A stretch of DNA of 57,585 bases from JBCCTX01 sp964468435 (lineage in GTDB: Bacteria > Bacteroidota > Bacteroidia > J057), in contig CAYXVE010000033.1 in the NCBI GenBank assembly GCA_964468435.1, positions 1-57,585 of the forward strand, in the 5' to 3' direction. Under the pieces are notes generated by a model, which was given only the letters and a program-made list of their open reading frames with translations, was not told the origin of the DNA and ran no database searches. The position numbers were made by a program, and so were the translations under genes. Positions 17,300 to 26,797 of the stretch are shown piece by piece. Position 1 is the first letter of the stretch. Each line of letters opens with the position of its first letter.

Positions 17300-18148
17300 A
17301 TGAATACTAACCTATACAAAAACGTCTTCTTTAGTTCATTATATACTTTACTGAGTCAACAAGGATATGGAGAGGATATAAATGAATTGATAAAAAAAGT
17401 CATACTGAATCCTGAAAATGACAGTATACATTTTCCTATTAACCCCAAAGGATCTTCCATAAACCTCGAAAGGGTAGGGGATCATTTTGCCATCATAATC
17501 AGGGCTTACATCTGCAGTGCCAGGATGGATAAAAACGAGCGTCAATTATTGTGGGCTGCCATAGAATTCTGGAATAGTCAGGGCGGAAAATATGCCTACC
17601 AGATCAAAACGGAAGATGGCAAAACCCGACTTCCTGTTTATTTCCAATTAATGGAGGCTCCCGGCATGTATAATAAGTCAGGGATGTTTATTCCTTCGGG
17701 TGATATCTCTCATCACATGGTTACCTATTTGCAAATTGTACCAGATGAAAAAATGCAAATGCTAGACCATCCAGGAAGTAATGGACATACAGTAGGTTAC
17801 ACTACTGCACATCACATTTACATCTCAGATAAATTCGCAGACCTGCCCATCATAAGCATTCACGAGGTAGGACATAAAATCGGTGCATCCCATACTGGAC
17901 AAAGCATTATGGCCAAAGAGGTACATAGCTTAAAAACGAAAGTCAAAAAGAAAACCATACGCGATATTCTGAGGAAAGGAGGGTTACCTTTAAAAAAAGG
18001 TTCTATACCTGTAGATTCAGTTAATGCTTTTATCGAAAAAAATATAGTAAATCCTGATAGTTTTAACGATTTTAAGGCTAAAATAGTGAAAAGTAAGCAT
18101 CCATTACGGGCACTCACCCAACCCTATTTTGTTTGGAACCATCCATAA
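17300..18148 (+). CDS. Metzincin-like zinc metalloprotease
   Basis: The 282-residue protein carries a full metzincin motif HExxHxxGxxH: HEVGHKIGASH at residues 188-198. Six residues later comes SIM, a plausible Met-turn. The three histidines would bind zinc and Glu189 would be the base. The spacing resembles the M57-type HEIGH peptidases of Bacteroidota. There is no clear signal peptide or lipobox, unusual for a metzincin. The N-terminal 180 residues and the basic C-terminal 80 residues are not recognised. It lies 149 bp after the T9SS adhesin gene on the same strand, but co-transcription is uncertain. I would call it a predicted protease; the substrate is unknown. Confidence 0.65.
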   Translation: MNTNLYKNVFFSSLYTLLSQQGYGEDINELIKKVILNPENDSIHFPINPKGSSINLERVGDHFAIIIRAYICSARMDKNERQLLWAAIEFWNSQGGKYAYQIKTEDGKTRLPVYFQLMEAPGMYNKSGMFIPSGDISHHMVTYLQIVPDEKMQMLDHPGSNGHTVGYTTAHHIYISDKFADLPIISIHEVGHKIGASHTGQSIMAKEVHSLKTKVKKKTIRDILRKGGLPLKKGSIPVDSVNAFIEKNIVNPDSFNDFKAKIVKSKHPLRALTQPYFVWNHP

Positions 18149-18401
18149 TGTGCTATATGTTGATACTTTACGCTGCATATCCCTATTCAATCACTTGCCT
18201 TTGCAAAGATGAGACACAAACCAATCAATCCTATTTATCTGGCGTATATATTCTTCATTCACGCATAGCAAGTACCCACTGATTGCCAGATATGTGGCTA
18301 ATATCGTTTATACTCCTGATTTCACAAATAGGCTGTTAAACACTGAGCCTAAAGATTACGCCACCATAGATTATATTTTGTTAGAGTAACCTATGTTGGG
18401 G

Positions 18402-20138
18402 CTATTTTTCTCTACTCAACATTTGAAACAACATACCCAAGGCCACAACGAGTAAACACCCTATCAGGTTAAACCAGAGGAAGCTGATATTGAGAAAGCT
18501 TAAACTTTCGGGGAACAACTGGGGCAGACCCCAGAGCGCAATGATCAAAACCTCTGCGATGACAGCTGCCCAGAAGGTAGCTGTACCTTTAATCGCCTCG
18601 AAAAAGAAGGCTATCACAAAGAGTCCAAGTATAGCACCATAAAACAGCGATCCTACAATGTTGACCGCCTGGATAAGATTACCGAGCCGGTTGGCAAAGA
18701 GTGAGAATAGAATCGCAAAGATTCCCCAAGAAAAAGTAGCTACCCGCGATATGTGCAGATAATGCGAAGGATTGCGCTTCCGGTTGTAAGCCTGATCTGT
18801 TCGTTTGTAGATATCGATCACTGTACAGGTGGCTAATGCATTGAGCTCTGCTGCAGTAGATGACATAGCAGCTGCCAAGATTACGGCAATTAGTAGCCCT
18901 ACAAAGCCAACGGGCAAATGCTCAATCACAAAGGTGAGAAAAACCTTGTCCAGGTCATTCTTATCAATCAAGGGGTTGTTGCGTTCCATCAATTCCAATC
19001 CCTGTACTTTGAGCCGCTTGGATGATTCGGAAAGTGTGCGAGCCTGTGTTTCATAGGTCTCTGCCGCCGCCTGATCCCCAGCATCCAACGCATCGACCAT
19101 ACTGCGTAAAACCTCCTGCTTCTGATTATGTATCGCTGCATGCCTTGCTTCCAACTCCTGGAAAGCATCTGCATACTGACTTTCGTACATACGGTCGCGC
19201 TCACCACTGTTGAAAAAAAGGGGTGGTTGCTCAAACTGGTAGAATACAAAAAGCATCACACCTATAAATAGAATCAAAAACTGCATGGGTATTTTCACCA
19301 TCGCATTGAAAAGCATGCCAATACGGCTTTCTGCGACACTTTTCCCTCCCAGGTATCTCTGCACCTGAGATTGATCTGTTCCGAAATAAGAGAGTGCCAA
19401 GAAAGAGCCTCCGATGAGTCCTGTCAACAGATTGTAACGATCATTAACAAATTCACTCCAATTTGAAGGAAAAGTAATTGCATTAAGTTTACCCATTTTT
19501 CCAGCGATGGTCAATGCATTTCCCATCGAGATATCTCTTGGAAATTTCAATACCATGATGATCCCTGCAATTAACATCCCCAGCAAAATGATCAACATCT
19601 GCTGCTTTTGCGTCTGGCTTACTGCCTTAGTACCCCCAGAAACGGTGTATACAATAACAATAGCGCCAATACCTATACAGGTAATATAAATAGGCCATCC
19701 CAGGATTACCGACAAGATAATTGCTGGTGCATAGATCGTCATACCTGCAGCCAATCCCCGAGACACCAAAAATAACCCTGCACCAAGTGATCGCGTTTTG
19801 AGGTCGAATCTCGACTCCAGATATTCATAGGCAGTGTATACATTGAGTTTGTGGTAGATAGGTATGGCTACAATAGAGATGATGACAATGGCTATAGGCA
19901 GACCAAAATAAAATTGAACAAAGCGCATCCCATCATCAAAGGCCTGACCCGGCGTAGACAGGAACGTAATCGCACTAGCCTGGGTAGCCATGATTGATAG
20001 GCCTATCGTCCACCATTTCATATCCCGGTTGGACAATAAAAAAGCTTCAATATTTTTGGCGCCACGGCTACGCCATATTCCATATATTACAATAAGCAGG
20101 GTAGTAGCGATCAGTACAATCCAGTCCAATGTTCTCAT
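18402..20138 (-). CDS. Sodium:solute symporter (SSS family) with coiled-coil insert
   Basis: The 578-residue integral membrane protein belongs to the SSS/SLC5 family: LSNRDMKWWTIGLSIMATQAS at the N-terminus, then the SGGTKAVSQTQ segment and ILAAAMSSTAAELNALAT near the sodium site. About thirteen helices are expected. Between helices, residues 305-390 form a charged helical insert (ERDRMYESQYADAF... to LMERNNPLIDKNDL), probably a coiled-coil loop, which makes the protein longer than the usual 500-odd residues. Its ATG overlaps the TGA of a 53-residue membrane protein gene, and a PIG-L deacetylase gene lies upstream. This suggests an operon in which a sugar or amino-sugar product released by the deacetylase is imported. 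The substrate is inferred only. Confidence 0.88.
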   Translation of the reverse strand: MRTLDWIVLIATTLLIVIYGIWRSRGAKNIEAFLLSNRDMKWWTIGLSIMATQASAITFLSTPGQAFDDGMRFVQFYFGLPIAIVIISIVAIPIYHKLNVYTAYEYLESRFDLKTRSLGAGLFLVSRGLAAGMTIYAPAIILSVILGWPIYITCIGIGAIVIVYTVSGGTKAVSQTQKQQMLIILLGMLIAGIIMVLKFPRDISMGNALTIAGKMGKLNAITFPSNWSEFVNDRYNLLTGLIGGSFLALSYFGTDQSQVQRYLGGKSVAESRIGMLFNAMVKIPMQFLILFIGVMLFVFYQFEQPPLFFNSGERDRMYESQYADAFQELEARHAAIHNQKQEVLRSMVDALDAGDQAAAETYETQARTLSESSKRLKVQGLELMERNNPLIDKNDLDKVFLTFVIEHLPVGFVGLLIAVILAAAMSSTAAELNALATCTVIDIYKRTDQAYNRKRNPSHYLHISRVATFSWGIFAILFSLFANRLGNLIQAVNIVGSLFYGAILGLFVIAFFFEAIKGTATFWAAVIAEVLIIALWGLPQLFPESLSFLNISFLWFNLIGCLLVVALGMLFQMLSREK

Positions 20139-20296
20139 GCAAAAGTACGGCTAAACAGGTAAAATAGAATAATCAGTACAACCAGTTCTCCCAGCACAAA
20201 CATATACAAGCCTCTCCATGTCTTAAATAAGGGAAAAACTTCGTGCAGATCCTGATCAATCTCAGGATGATTTTTATCGCTTTGATGTTCCTTCAT
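20135..20296 (-). CDS. Small single-pass membrane protein linked to SSS transporter
   Basis: A 53-codon frame starts with ATG at 20296 and ends with TGA at 20137-20135, overlapping the symporter start (ATGA). The product has a polar N-terminal 25 residues (MKEHQSDKNHPEIDQ, ...VFPLFKTWRG) and one strong transmembrane helix (LYMFVLGELVVLIILFYLF). Tight translational coupling to a transporter gene, lack of overlap with the upstream gene (34 bp gap to PIG-L) and this hydropathy argue for a real gene. It may be an accessory subunit of the symporter, comparable in idea to the small membrane partners of other secondary transporters. I do not recognise a named family. Confidence 0.75.
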   Translation of the reverse strand: MKEHQSDKNHPEIDQDLHEVFPLFKTWRGLYMFVLGELVVLIILFYLFSRTFA

Positions 20297-20330
20297 GTCT
20301 TTTCTATCTTCTTATCACAGGCAAATGATA

Positions 20331-22829
20331 TTACTTACCCAGTGAAACCATATTAGCAAATAATCTGAACGCTCCGGGAACTCCTGCAGGTAGTTCGCGG
20401 AAAAAGGAAAATCCAGTATAAACAAAATATCCCTTCCCATATTCGGTGACGAGCAAAGCTCCTTTCAAAGGCTCTTCTCCTGGATCACTACCTTGAGTCA
20501 ATGCCTGATAGCGATCATCCCAGATTTCTGCAAAATATAAACCTCTCTCCTGTATCCAATCCTCAAAGTCTGCGGCGGTGATGTCATTGGGCTCGTTAAA
20601 AACAGGATGCTCTGGGTTGAGTATGGTTATAGGCGTTTCTTCGACTGTAATGCGATCCCGAGCTATTTTGAGCGGATAGGGTCCGATGTCCTGGGTTTTC
20701 ATTGCGTAGGAGGTACTATATTGTACAATATAAGTGCCTCCTTCTGCCACATATTTGAGTATTTCGTCCTGAAGATAAGCTATGCGATCACGGGTATTGT
20801 AAACCCGTATACCTGCGACTACTGCGCTATATTCCTTTAATTTATCTTTTTGTACCTGATCATCACTCAGGATATCAACCTGATATCCAATTTGCTCCAA
20901 ACTCATGGGTACTTCATCTCCTGAGCCCATGAGATAGGCAATCTTATTACCCTTTTTGGTAATATCGACCTTCACCAGGCGGGTTTGTGAAGGTTGAGAT
21001 ACCAGTTGGGTAGGTACGTGATCATAAGCTATCTGTTGTAAACTATTGATCTGATGGCCCTCGCTGTCTTTAACAATAAGTGCTCCCACACTTTGGTTTT
21101 TAGGGGGTGTGAGGCTCAGATTGACCCATCTCTCTTCTCCGGGCTTTTCAAATTCCACTTTCATGGTGTTGGGGGCTATAGTCCATCCTTCAGGTACTTC
21201 AAACTGGAAAGTATCCGTGTAGGGGTCATTTTTATGCGATTTGAGCAAAATTTCGATATTTTTGCTATTCCCATTGGGAAACAGGTATACTTTCTGCGAA
21301 ATATTGGCAGTAATAGCAGGCATGACTACAAAAGGCCGGTACAATTCACCTACAGCCCTGTCTACGTACTTGTACACAACAGGACTTGTCATGGGTATGA
21401 CCAGTGGTTCATCCAATCCAAAGCGGAAATAAAATTCCACTTCAATGGCAGGGGGTGTTTCGGGTAGTCCGATAAGTTGTTGCGCTTCGACCGTGTAGAT
21501 ACCTTTCTTTGCAGATTCTTCCAGCCAATAGTGTTCTGTGACGGGAACATTTGTTAAGGGAACAGATATATTCTGCTGATAGAGTTCAACAGCATTTAGC
21601 GTGCTATCTATCTCAGGTAGTTCCTGACCTTCACTCAACACCACATTTTCCAGCACGACGGGAAAGTCTGTTCGCTTTATGGCGCTTATGCCTATGAAGA
21701 CTGTATCGTTCTGCGCTACTGTAGCACGGTTGCTGTTGGCTTCAAAATATAGCCCTGAGCAGTAAGCGATTAGCCTTTTCAAGTCCTTCATTTTTACCGC
21801 TGGCCAATATCCCTCCATGCCCTCTAGCTCGCGATAGGCGTCTAGTAGATGAGGAACTATTGTAGAGGGATCTGTTGGCTCAAATTCTGCAATGGCTTTT
21901 TCGAGGATACGTGCTACATTTTCTCCCCCTTCCACACGATCCCAACTGGTTTCGATCCCTTCCATGGGATCTTCATCTGCCAATGGTCCCTCAATCAGCA
22001 GTATCTGCTCTAGTTGTTCGCCTCTGAGCTTGGCCGTACCAAATGCCTGGCATTTGTGCTTACTCCTTGCTTCAGCAGCAATTTCACCATAACCCTTACC
22101 CAGTAGAGGATTGTATTGATCAACATTAATCTTGATGATCTTGGGAAGATCATCTTCAGAGGGCTGATAATTGCGCCACGTATAGAGATTCCAGAATATC
22201 CTTTTAGGTTGCCATAGCTCTACATATTGCAATTGTTCGGGATAAGCATTGGGTTGAGCAGCCATGTGAAAAGCTTCTCTGGCAAGTATGGCAGAAGCTG
22301 TGTGATGACCATGTCCCCCACCTCCACGATCGGGTTCTGCAAAACGCGTCACAATAATATCTGGACGAAACTTCCTGATGGCCCAAACTACATCTCCCAA
22401 AATTTTTTCCTTATCCCAAACAGATAGGGTCTCTTCGGGATTCTTGGAGTATCCAAAATCAATTGCCCGGCTAAACATCTGTTCTCCACCATCCACGCTA
22501 CGTGCTGCCAGCAGTTCCTGAGTTCTCAGTACCCCAAGCATACTACCTTTTTCATCTCCTATGAGATTCTGTCCTCCATCCCCACGTGTCAAAGCCAGAT
22601 AGCCTGTCCTGTATCCTTTTTCCTGAGAAAAATAAGAGATCAGCCGCGTATTCTCATCATCGGGATGAGCTGCGATATATAATACACTTCCCAATACCCG
22701 CATGTGTTGCAGCTCAAGTTGTACCTCACCAATATGCATAGCAGGCATGGGAGCCTGAGCACGTATCGAAAAACTGGAAATCAATGCAATCAACAGAAGG
22801 AAGATATATCTTCGATTATTCATGTTCAT
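20331..22829 (-). CDS. PIG-L family deacetylase, large secreted form
   Basis: The 832-residue protein has a signal peptide (ending SIRAQ) and a PIG-L/LmbE N-acetylglucosaminyl deacetylase domain. The zinc motif AHPDDE is at residues 54-59 and the second site HGHH at 173-176. Typical segments LTRGDGGQNLIG and RPDIIVTRF are present. The following 500 residues contain an NEW3-like beta domain and a C-terminal region (YQVDILSDDQV..., TYIVQYSTSY) like a glutamine-amidotransferase fold, as in other large Bacteroidota PIG-L proteins. It is first in an operon with the 53-residue protein and the SSS symporter. Likely reaction: hydrolysis of an N-acetyl group from an amino sugar or glycoconjugate in the periplasm. 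Confidence 0.85.
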   Translation of the reverse strand: MNMNNRRYIFLLLIALISSFSIRAQAPMPAMHIGEVQLELQHMRVLGSVLYIAAHPDDENTRLISYFSQEKGYRTGYLALTRGDGGQNLIGDEKGSMLGVLRTQELLAARSVDGGEQMFSRAIDFGYSKNPEETLSVWDKEKILGDVVWAIRKFRPDIIVTRFAEPDRGGGGHGHHTASAILAREAFHMAAQPNAYPEQLQYVELWQPKRIFWNLYTWRNYQPSEDDLPKIIKINVDQYNPLLGKGYGEIAAEARSKHKCQAFGTAKLRGEQLEQILLIEGPLADEDPMEGIETSWDRVEGGENVARILEKAIAEFEPTDPSTIVPHLLDAYRELEGMEGYWPAVKMKDLKRLIAYCSGLYFEANSNRATVAQNDTVFIGISAIKRTDFPVVLENVVLSEGQELPEIDSTLNAVELYQQNISVPLTNVPVTEHYWLEESAKKGIYTVEAQQLIGLPETPPAIEVEFYFRFGLDEPLVIPMTSPVVYKYVDRAVGELYRPFVVMPAITANISQKVYLFPNGNSKNIEILLKSHKNDPYTDTFQFEVPEGWTIAPNTMKVEFEKPGEERWVNLSLTPPKNQSVGALIVKDSEGHQINSLQQIAYDHVPTQLVSQPSQTRLVKVDITKKGNKIAYLMGSGDEVPMSLEQIGYQVDILSDDQVQKDKLKEYSAVVAGIRVYNTRDRIAYLQDEILKYVAEGGTYIVQYSTSYAMKTQDIGPYPLKIARDRITVEETPITILNPEHPVFNEPNDITAADFEDWIQERGLYFAEIWDDRYQALTQGSDPGEEPLKGALLVTEYGKGYFVYTGFSFFRELPAGVPGAFRLFANMVSLGK

Positions 22830-22940
22830 ATATCATCTGCCATTAGGAAACTTTTATCAAAAAAATGACTTTTGTAGAATTGTAAATAAACATTAATTCC
22901 TGACTCAGATCAAATAAATTTCCAACTAGCAGTTATATTA

Positions 22941-22970
22941 TTTGGGTTTAAACAATTTTTAGTAACTTCA
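22941..22970 (+). promoter_or_regulatory. Candidate Bacteroidota promoter of the GH113-like gene
   Basis: TTTG at 22941-22944 is followed after 18 bases by TAACTTCA (22963-22970), near the Bacteroidota sigma-A consensus (TTTG, 17-23 bases, TAnnTTTG; here six of eight). The expected transcript start is about 45 bases before the ATG at 23021. Pattern match only. Confidence 0.4.
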
Positions 22971-23020
22971 TTTAACGGATTTCGTGTAACAGCAGCAATC
23001 ATCCTTTAAATCCACGTCTG

Positions 23021-25333
23021 ATGCTAGCTATCATTGCAAGAGTATGTTTAGTTTTTTTTTCCATAGGACTGTTTAACGATTGTGGTAGAAATCTTTATCA
23101 GCAAAACGAATCATTTAGTAGAAGATCACTCACACGCAATATGTTTGACAAGGGTGAGATCTTATGGGTATACAGCAGTGAAGATTCTCTTGCTACCAAC
23201 ATGTTTATCTCGTTGAGTCATAAAATTCAGGCTTCCGTCAGTGATCATGGCCTTAAAATTATCCCGAGAGTTGATACCCTTGTCACGAGGGAAGAACTGG
23301 AATCCTATCCACTTTTCATAACTGCAAATCTCGGCAATCAGATCATATGGCAGCACTTTGAGGATCAGCTACCTTATGGATATCAAAATGATAGTCTGAT
23401 CACTACGCTGGGCTCTCACAAACTGTCAACTTCACATGTATGGTCCTTATCTGTTTATCCGCATCCCTATGCCTCAAAATTCCCTTTGTATATCTATACA
23501 GGATTGTCTGATCGTGAAATTGCCAACCGTCTCTATCAGAGCGATGTAAGTAGCTGGCGTTGGATGTTTTACAATGCCTGGAGTTATGAACTTTTTGAAG
23601 GAGAAAAACGGGTGATGATGGGCTATTTGAAAGAAGATGAAAAAGGCACCTGGACATTTGACGAGTATAATCACTGGGATTATACTCGTGGAAAGGCTCT
23701 TGAATGTGTGTCGGGACATTTTGAAGTAAAAAGACATGGTGAGATAGATGAAGCCAGGTTGTCAGAACTATTAACCAGGCTGAAGGAGAGTTATCTTGCT
23801 TTGACCAATCGGCTTAGCCTGCCACAGCTATCGGAGGCGGTAATATTACACGTATATCCCAGTGCAGAAGACAAAGGATTACAACTCCTCAATACCAATC
23901 AAATGCATGCTGATTTTGAAGAAAGATCGTTGTTTACAGTGGTTCATGATGCCTTCTCCTATCATCACATTTTTACCGCCAACCAATTACTGCTGAGGAC
24001 ACAGCTAGGACAACCCGTACAACCCGCACTGGAATCTGGTTTGGCTGCACAGTATACCGAACCTTGGAAAGGTGATGGATTACACGAATGGGGTTATCGT
24101 CTACACCGGGCAGAAGCACTTCTTTCCCTGGAAGAACTGGTAACTACAGAACTATTCAATCAGTCATCTAGTCTCATCCGGCAACTGAGTTCTGCATTAT
24201 GGGTAGAATTTTTATGGAAAAGATGGGGTAAGGACCAGTTTTTGGCTTCTTATGACTCATGGTCTCCTGGCCCACAGGAAGTCAATGCACTGAAACCAGC
24301 ATGGGATCAATACCTGGAAGAACTTTCTAGTCATCAGACGCTACCAGGTAACGAATTTCATCGCAAGGATGAAGAAGCAAGGCTTAAAGGGTTCAATTTT
24401 GCTCATGAAGGGTATCGCATTTACAATGGATATATTTCCCGAAAAGCAGAAGAAGCAATCGAATCTATCTGGCAACATGGCTCAAATGCTATCGCCATCA
24501 TCCCCTACACAGGTACTCGTAGTATCGAAAAACCCCATCCCTTCCGTTTTTCCGATAGGGCTGGATCTGAAAATGATGAAAGTGTAATCTTTTCCACACA
24601 CTATGCACATAAAAGAGGGATGAAAGTGATGCTGAAACCTCAAATATGGGTGAGTGGAGTATGGCCCGGAGATATCAAAATGCAATCTCAGGAGGATTGG
24701 GATTTGTTCTTTCAATATTACCGGAAATGGATTATGCACTATGCCCTTATGGCAAGTCTCCATAACATAGAAATCTTCTGTGCAGGAGTAGAGTTGGTAC
24801 ATACCACTATCGAGCAGCCTGATCAATGGAGAGAACTCCTGGAGGATATCAGGAAAATTTATTCTGGCAAAGTAGTGTATGCAGCTAATTGGGGCAAGGA
24901 GTTCGAACAACTTTCATTCTGGGACGAACTCGATTATATTGGGATAGATTGTTATTATCCCCTTTCTGACAATGAAACGGCTTCCAAAGCAGAGCTCAAA
25001 CACAATTTTGAAACAATTACCCACAAACTTATTGCCAAATCACAAAAATACGACAAACCCCTTATTTTCACCGAAATTGGGTTTCGCAGTATAGATGCAC
25101 CGTGGCAACAACCTCATGCTCACCCTGATGGGAAAACACCCAATAAAGAACATCAGGCATTGTGTTATGAAGTTGTATCAGAAGTATTACAAGATCAATC
25201 ATGGTGTCAGGGCATTTTCTGGTGGAAATGGCCTAGCTATCTGGAATATTCTGCAAATAATCCTACTGCATTTACACCCTACGGAAAGCCTGCTTCTAAA
25301 ATAGTGAGAAAATGGTTTTTAGAAGATTTCTGA
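23021..25333 (+). CDS. GH113-like glycosidase with unrecognised N-terminal domain
   Basis: The 770-residue protein has a hydrophobic N-terminus followed by Cys21, possibly a lipoprotein. Residues 455-770 resemble the GH113 beta-mannanase TIM barrel: LKGFNFAHEGY, AIAIIPYTGTRS, GMKVMLKPQIWV, YAANWGKEFEQ, DYIGIDCYYPLSD and FWWKWPSY. Candidate catalytic glutamates are Glu591 (AGVEL) and Glu685 (FTEIGF). The first 430 residues match nothing I know. They contain a histidine-rich segment (SYHHIFTANQLLLRTQ) and look like a globular, perhaps surface-exposed, domain. The gene is not in a polysaccharide utilisation locus and is followed 66 bp later by mpl. A hydrolase on mannan-like or cell-wall glycans is likely. 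Confidence 0.72.
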   Translation: MLAIIARVCLVFFSIGLFNDCGRNLYQQNESFSRRSLTRNMFDKGEILWVYSSEDSLATNMFISLSHKIQASVSDHGLKIIPRVDTLVTREELESYPLFITANLGNQIIWQHFEDQLPYGYQNDSLITTLGSHKLSTSHVWSLSVYPHPYASKFPLYIYTGLSDREIANRLYQSDVSSWRWMFYNAWSYELFEGEKRVMMGYLKEDEKGTWTFDEYNHWDYTRGKALECVSGHFEVKRHGEIDEARLSELLTRLKESYLALTNRLSLPQLSEAVILHVYPSAEDKGLQLLNTNQMHADFEERSLFTVVHDAFSYHHIFTANQLLLRTQLGQPVQPALESGLAAQYTEPWKGDGLHEWGYRLHRAEALLSLEELVTTELFNQSSSLIRQLSSALWVEFLWKRWGKDQFLASYDSWSPGPQEVNALKPAWDQYLEELSSHQTLPGNEFHRKDEEARLKGFNFAHEGYRIYNGYISRKAEEAIESIWQHGSNAIAIIPYTGTRSIEKPHPFRFSDRAGSENDESVIFSTHYAHKRGMKVMLKPQIWVSGVWPGDIKMQSQEDWDLFFQYYRKWIMHYALMASLHNIEIFCAGVELVHTTIEQPDQWRELLEDIRKIYSGKVVYAANWGKEFEQLSFWDELDYIGIDCYYPLSDNETASKAELKHNFETITHKLIAKSQKYDKPLIFTEIGFRSIDAPWQQPHAHPDGKTPNKEHQALCYEVVSEVLQDQSWCQGIFWWKWPSYLEYSANNPTAFTPYGKPASKIVRKWFLEDF

Positions 25334-25399
25334 TCCGCTGGCACATGGATTTTCATGCGAAAAATCTTGTAGTTTGATTTTTATAATTAGTTTTACGTC

Positions 25400-26764
25400 A
25401 TGAAAATACATTTTATTGCCCTCGGGGGCAGTATCATGCACAGCTTGGCTATTGCCTTGAAACAGTCGGGCCATGTCATCACAGGCTCCGACGATAACAT
25501 TTACGATCCGGCAAAGTCCCGTTTGGAGGTGCATGGATTGCTGCCAGAGACTCCTGGCTGGGATCCATCCAGGATAAATGGCACGCTGGATGCGGTGATT
25601 CTGGGAATGCATGCCTTTCAGGATAATCCTGAACTTGAGCAAGCAAAATCACTACAGATTCCCATTTATTCTTTCCCGGAATTTATCTACGAACAAAGCA
25701 GGAATAAACACCGTGTCGTCATTACGGGAAGCTATGGCAAAACAACTGTTACAGCCATGATCATGCACGTACTCAAGGGAGTAGGCAAGGATTTTGACTA
25801 TCTTGTGGGAGCTCAGGTCCCAGGCTTTGACAACCCTGTCAGAATCACAGAAGATGCTCCGCTAATCGTTGTGGAAGGAGATGAATACCTCTCCTCCAAG
25901 ATTGACCCCAGGCCCAAATTTTTACACTACCAGGGACATATGGTCGTAATCAATGGTATTTCATGGGATCATATCAATGTGTTTCCTACTGAAGAAGCGT
26001 ATGTGAAGCAATTTGCTGATTTGCTACAATCCCTGGAAAAAGCTGCTGACGTCATATATAATCAAGAAGACAAACACCTTGTACAACTGATCAAACAATT
26101 CACCAACGAAAGTTATTACCTCCATCCATTCAAGGCACCATCATCGCAAGTCAGAAAAGGAAACTGGGAAATTAAGTTGGAAGGAAAGAAACAACAAGTA
26201 CAAATCATTGGCGAGCATAATATGGTCAACATAGCCGCTGCATGGAAGGCGTGTGAATTACTCAGTGTAGAACTTCCGGACTTTCTCCATCATATCAGTA
26301 CCTTTAAAGGAGCTGCAATACGGATGGAAATCGTCCATCAAGATGAAAATAGCGTTATTATACGTGATTATGCGCATGCACCCGAAAAAGTCAAGGCTAC
26401 ATTGGATGCTGTCAAAACTACTTTCAAGGATCATACAGTGATCGCTTGTGTAGAGCTACATACCTTTAGTAGCCTTAACCGGGACTTTTTGCCGCGTTAC
26501 AGCAGGACGCTGACTACTGCTGATCACGCTATCGTATTTGTCAAGCCAGATCAATTTGCCAAAAGAAGAATGGAACCCTTGAGAGAAGAAGAAATACGCA
26601 AAGCATTTGATGAAAAAAAATTGATCTATATACAAGCTGTTGATGATCTTCAACAGCAAATCAAATCCTTTGCTAAAGGGAAATATGCAATATTGCTTAT
26701 GTCTTCCGGAAATTTTGGGGGTATGGAGATACACCAACTCCTTAAAGAACTTACAGTAGAATAA
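25400..26764 (+). CDS. mpl: Mpl, UDP-MurNAc:tripeptide ligase (Mur ligase family)
   Basis: The 454-residue protein has the three-domain Mur ligase layout. An N-terminal nucleotide-binding segment begins IHFIALGGSIMHSLA. The P-loop is TGSYGKTT (residues 109-116). The central domain has VVEGDEYLSSKID and the C-terminal domain RDYAHAPEKV. The N-terminal sequence and the DEYLSS motif place it with Mpl rather than MurC. Mpl joins recycled murein tripeptide (L-Ala-gamma-D-Glu-meso-Dap) to UDP-MurNAc in the cytoplasm using ATP. No other recycling genes are adjacent. It begins 66 bp after the GH113-like gene and ends 33 bp before the oxidase subunit gene, so it may share their transcript. Confidence 0.88.
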   Translation: MKIHFIALGGSIMHSLAIALKQSGHVITGSDDNIYDPAKSRLEVHGLLPETPGWDPSRINGTLDAVILGMHAFQDNPELEQAKSLQIPIYSFPEFIYEQSRNKHRVVITGSYGKTTVTAMIMHVLKGVGKDFDYLVGAQVPGFDNPVRITEDAPLIVVEGDEYLSSKIDPRPKFLHYQGHMVVINGISWDHINVFPTEEAYVKQFADLLQSLEKAADVIYNQEDKHLVQLIKQFTNESYYLHPFKAPSSQVRKGNWEIKLEGKKQQVQIIGEHNMVNIAAAWKACELLSVELPDFLHHISTFKGAAIRMEIVHQDENSVIIRDYAHAPEKVKATLDAVKTTFKDHTVIACVELHTFSSLNRDFLPRYSRTLTTADHAIVFVKPDQFAKRRMEPLREEEIRKAFDEKKLIYIQAVDDLQQQIKSFAKGKYAILLMSSGNFGGMEIHQLLKELTVE

Positions 26765-26797
26765 AAACATTGATATGGGTCAAATAGTTCGATAGAT

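Noticed and set aside
18213..18389. 58-codon open run ending at TAA after the metzincin gene, read as a gene remnant
   Set aside because: It has no start codon and no recognisable motif, and another frame in the same place is also open for over 40 codons, so chance is the simpler explanation.
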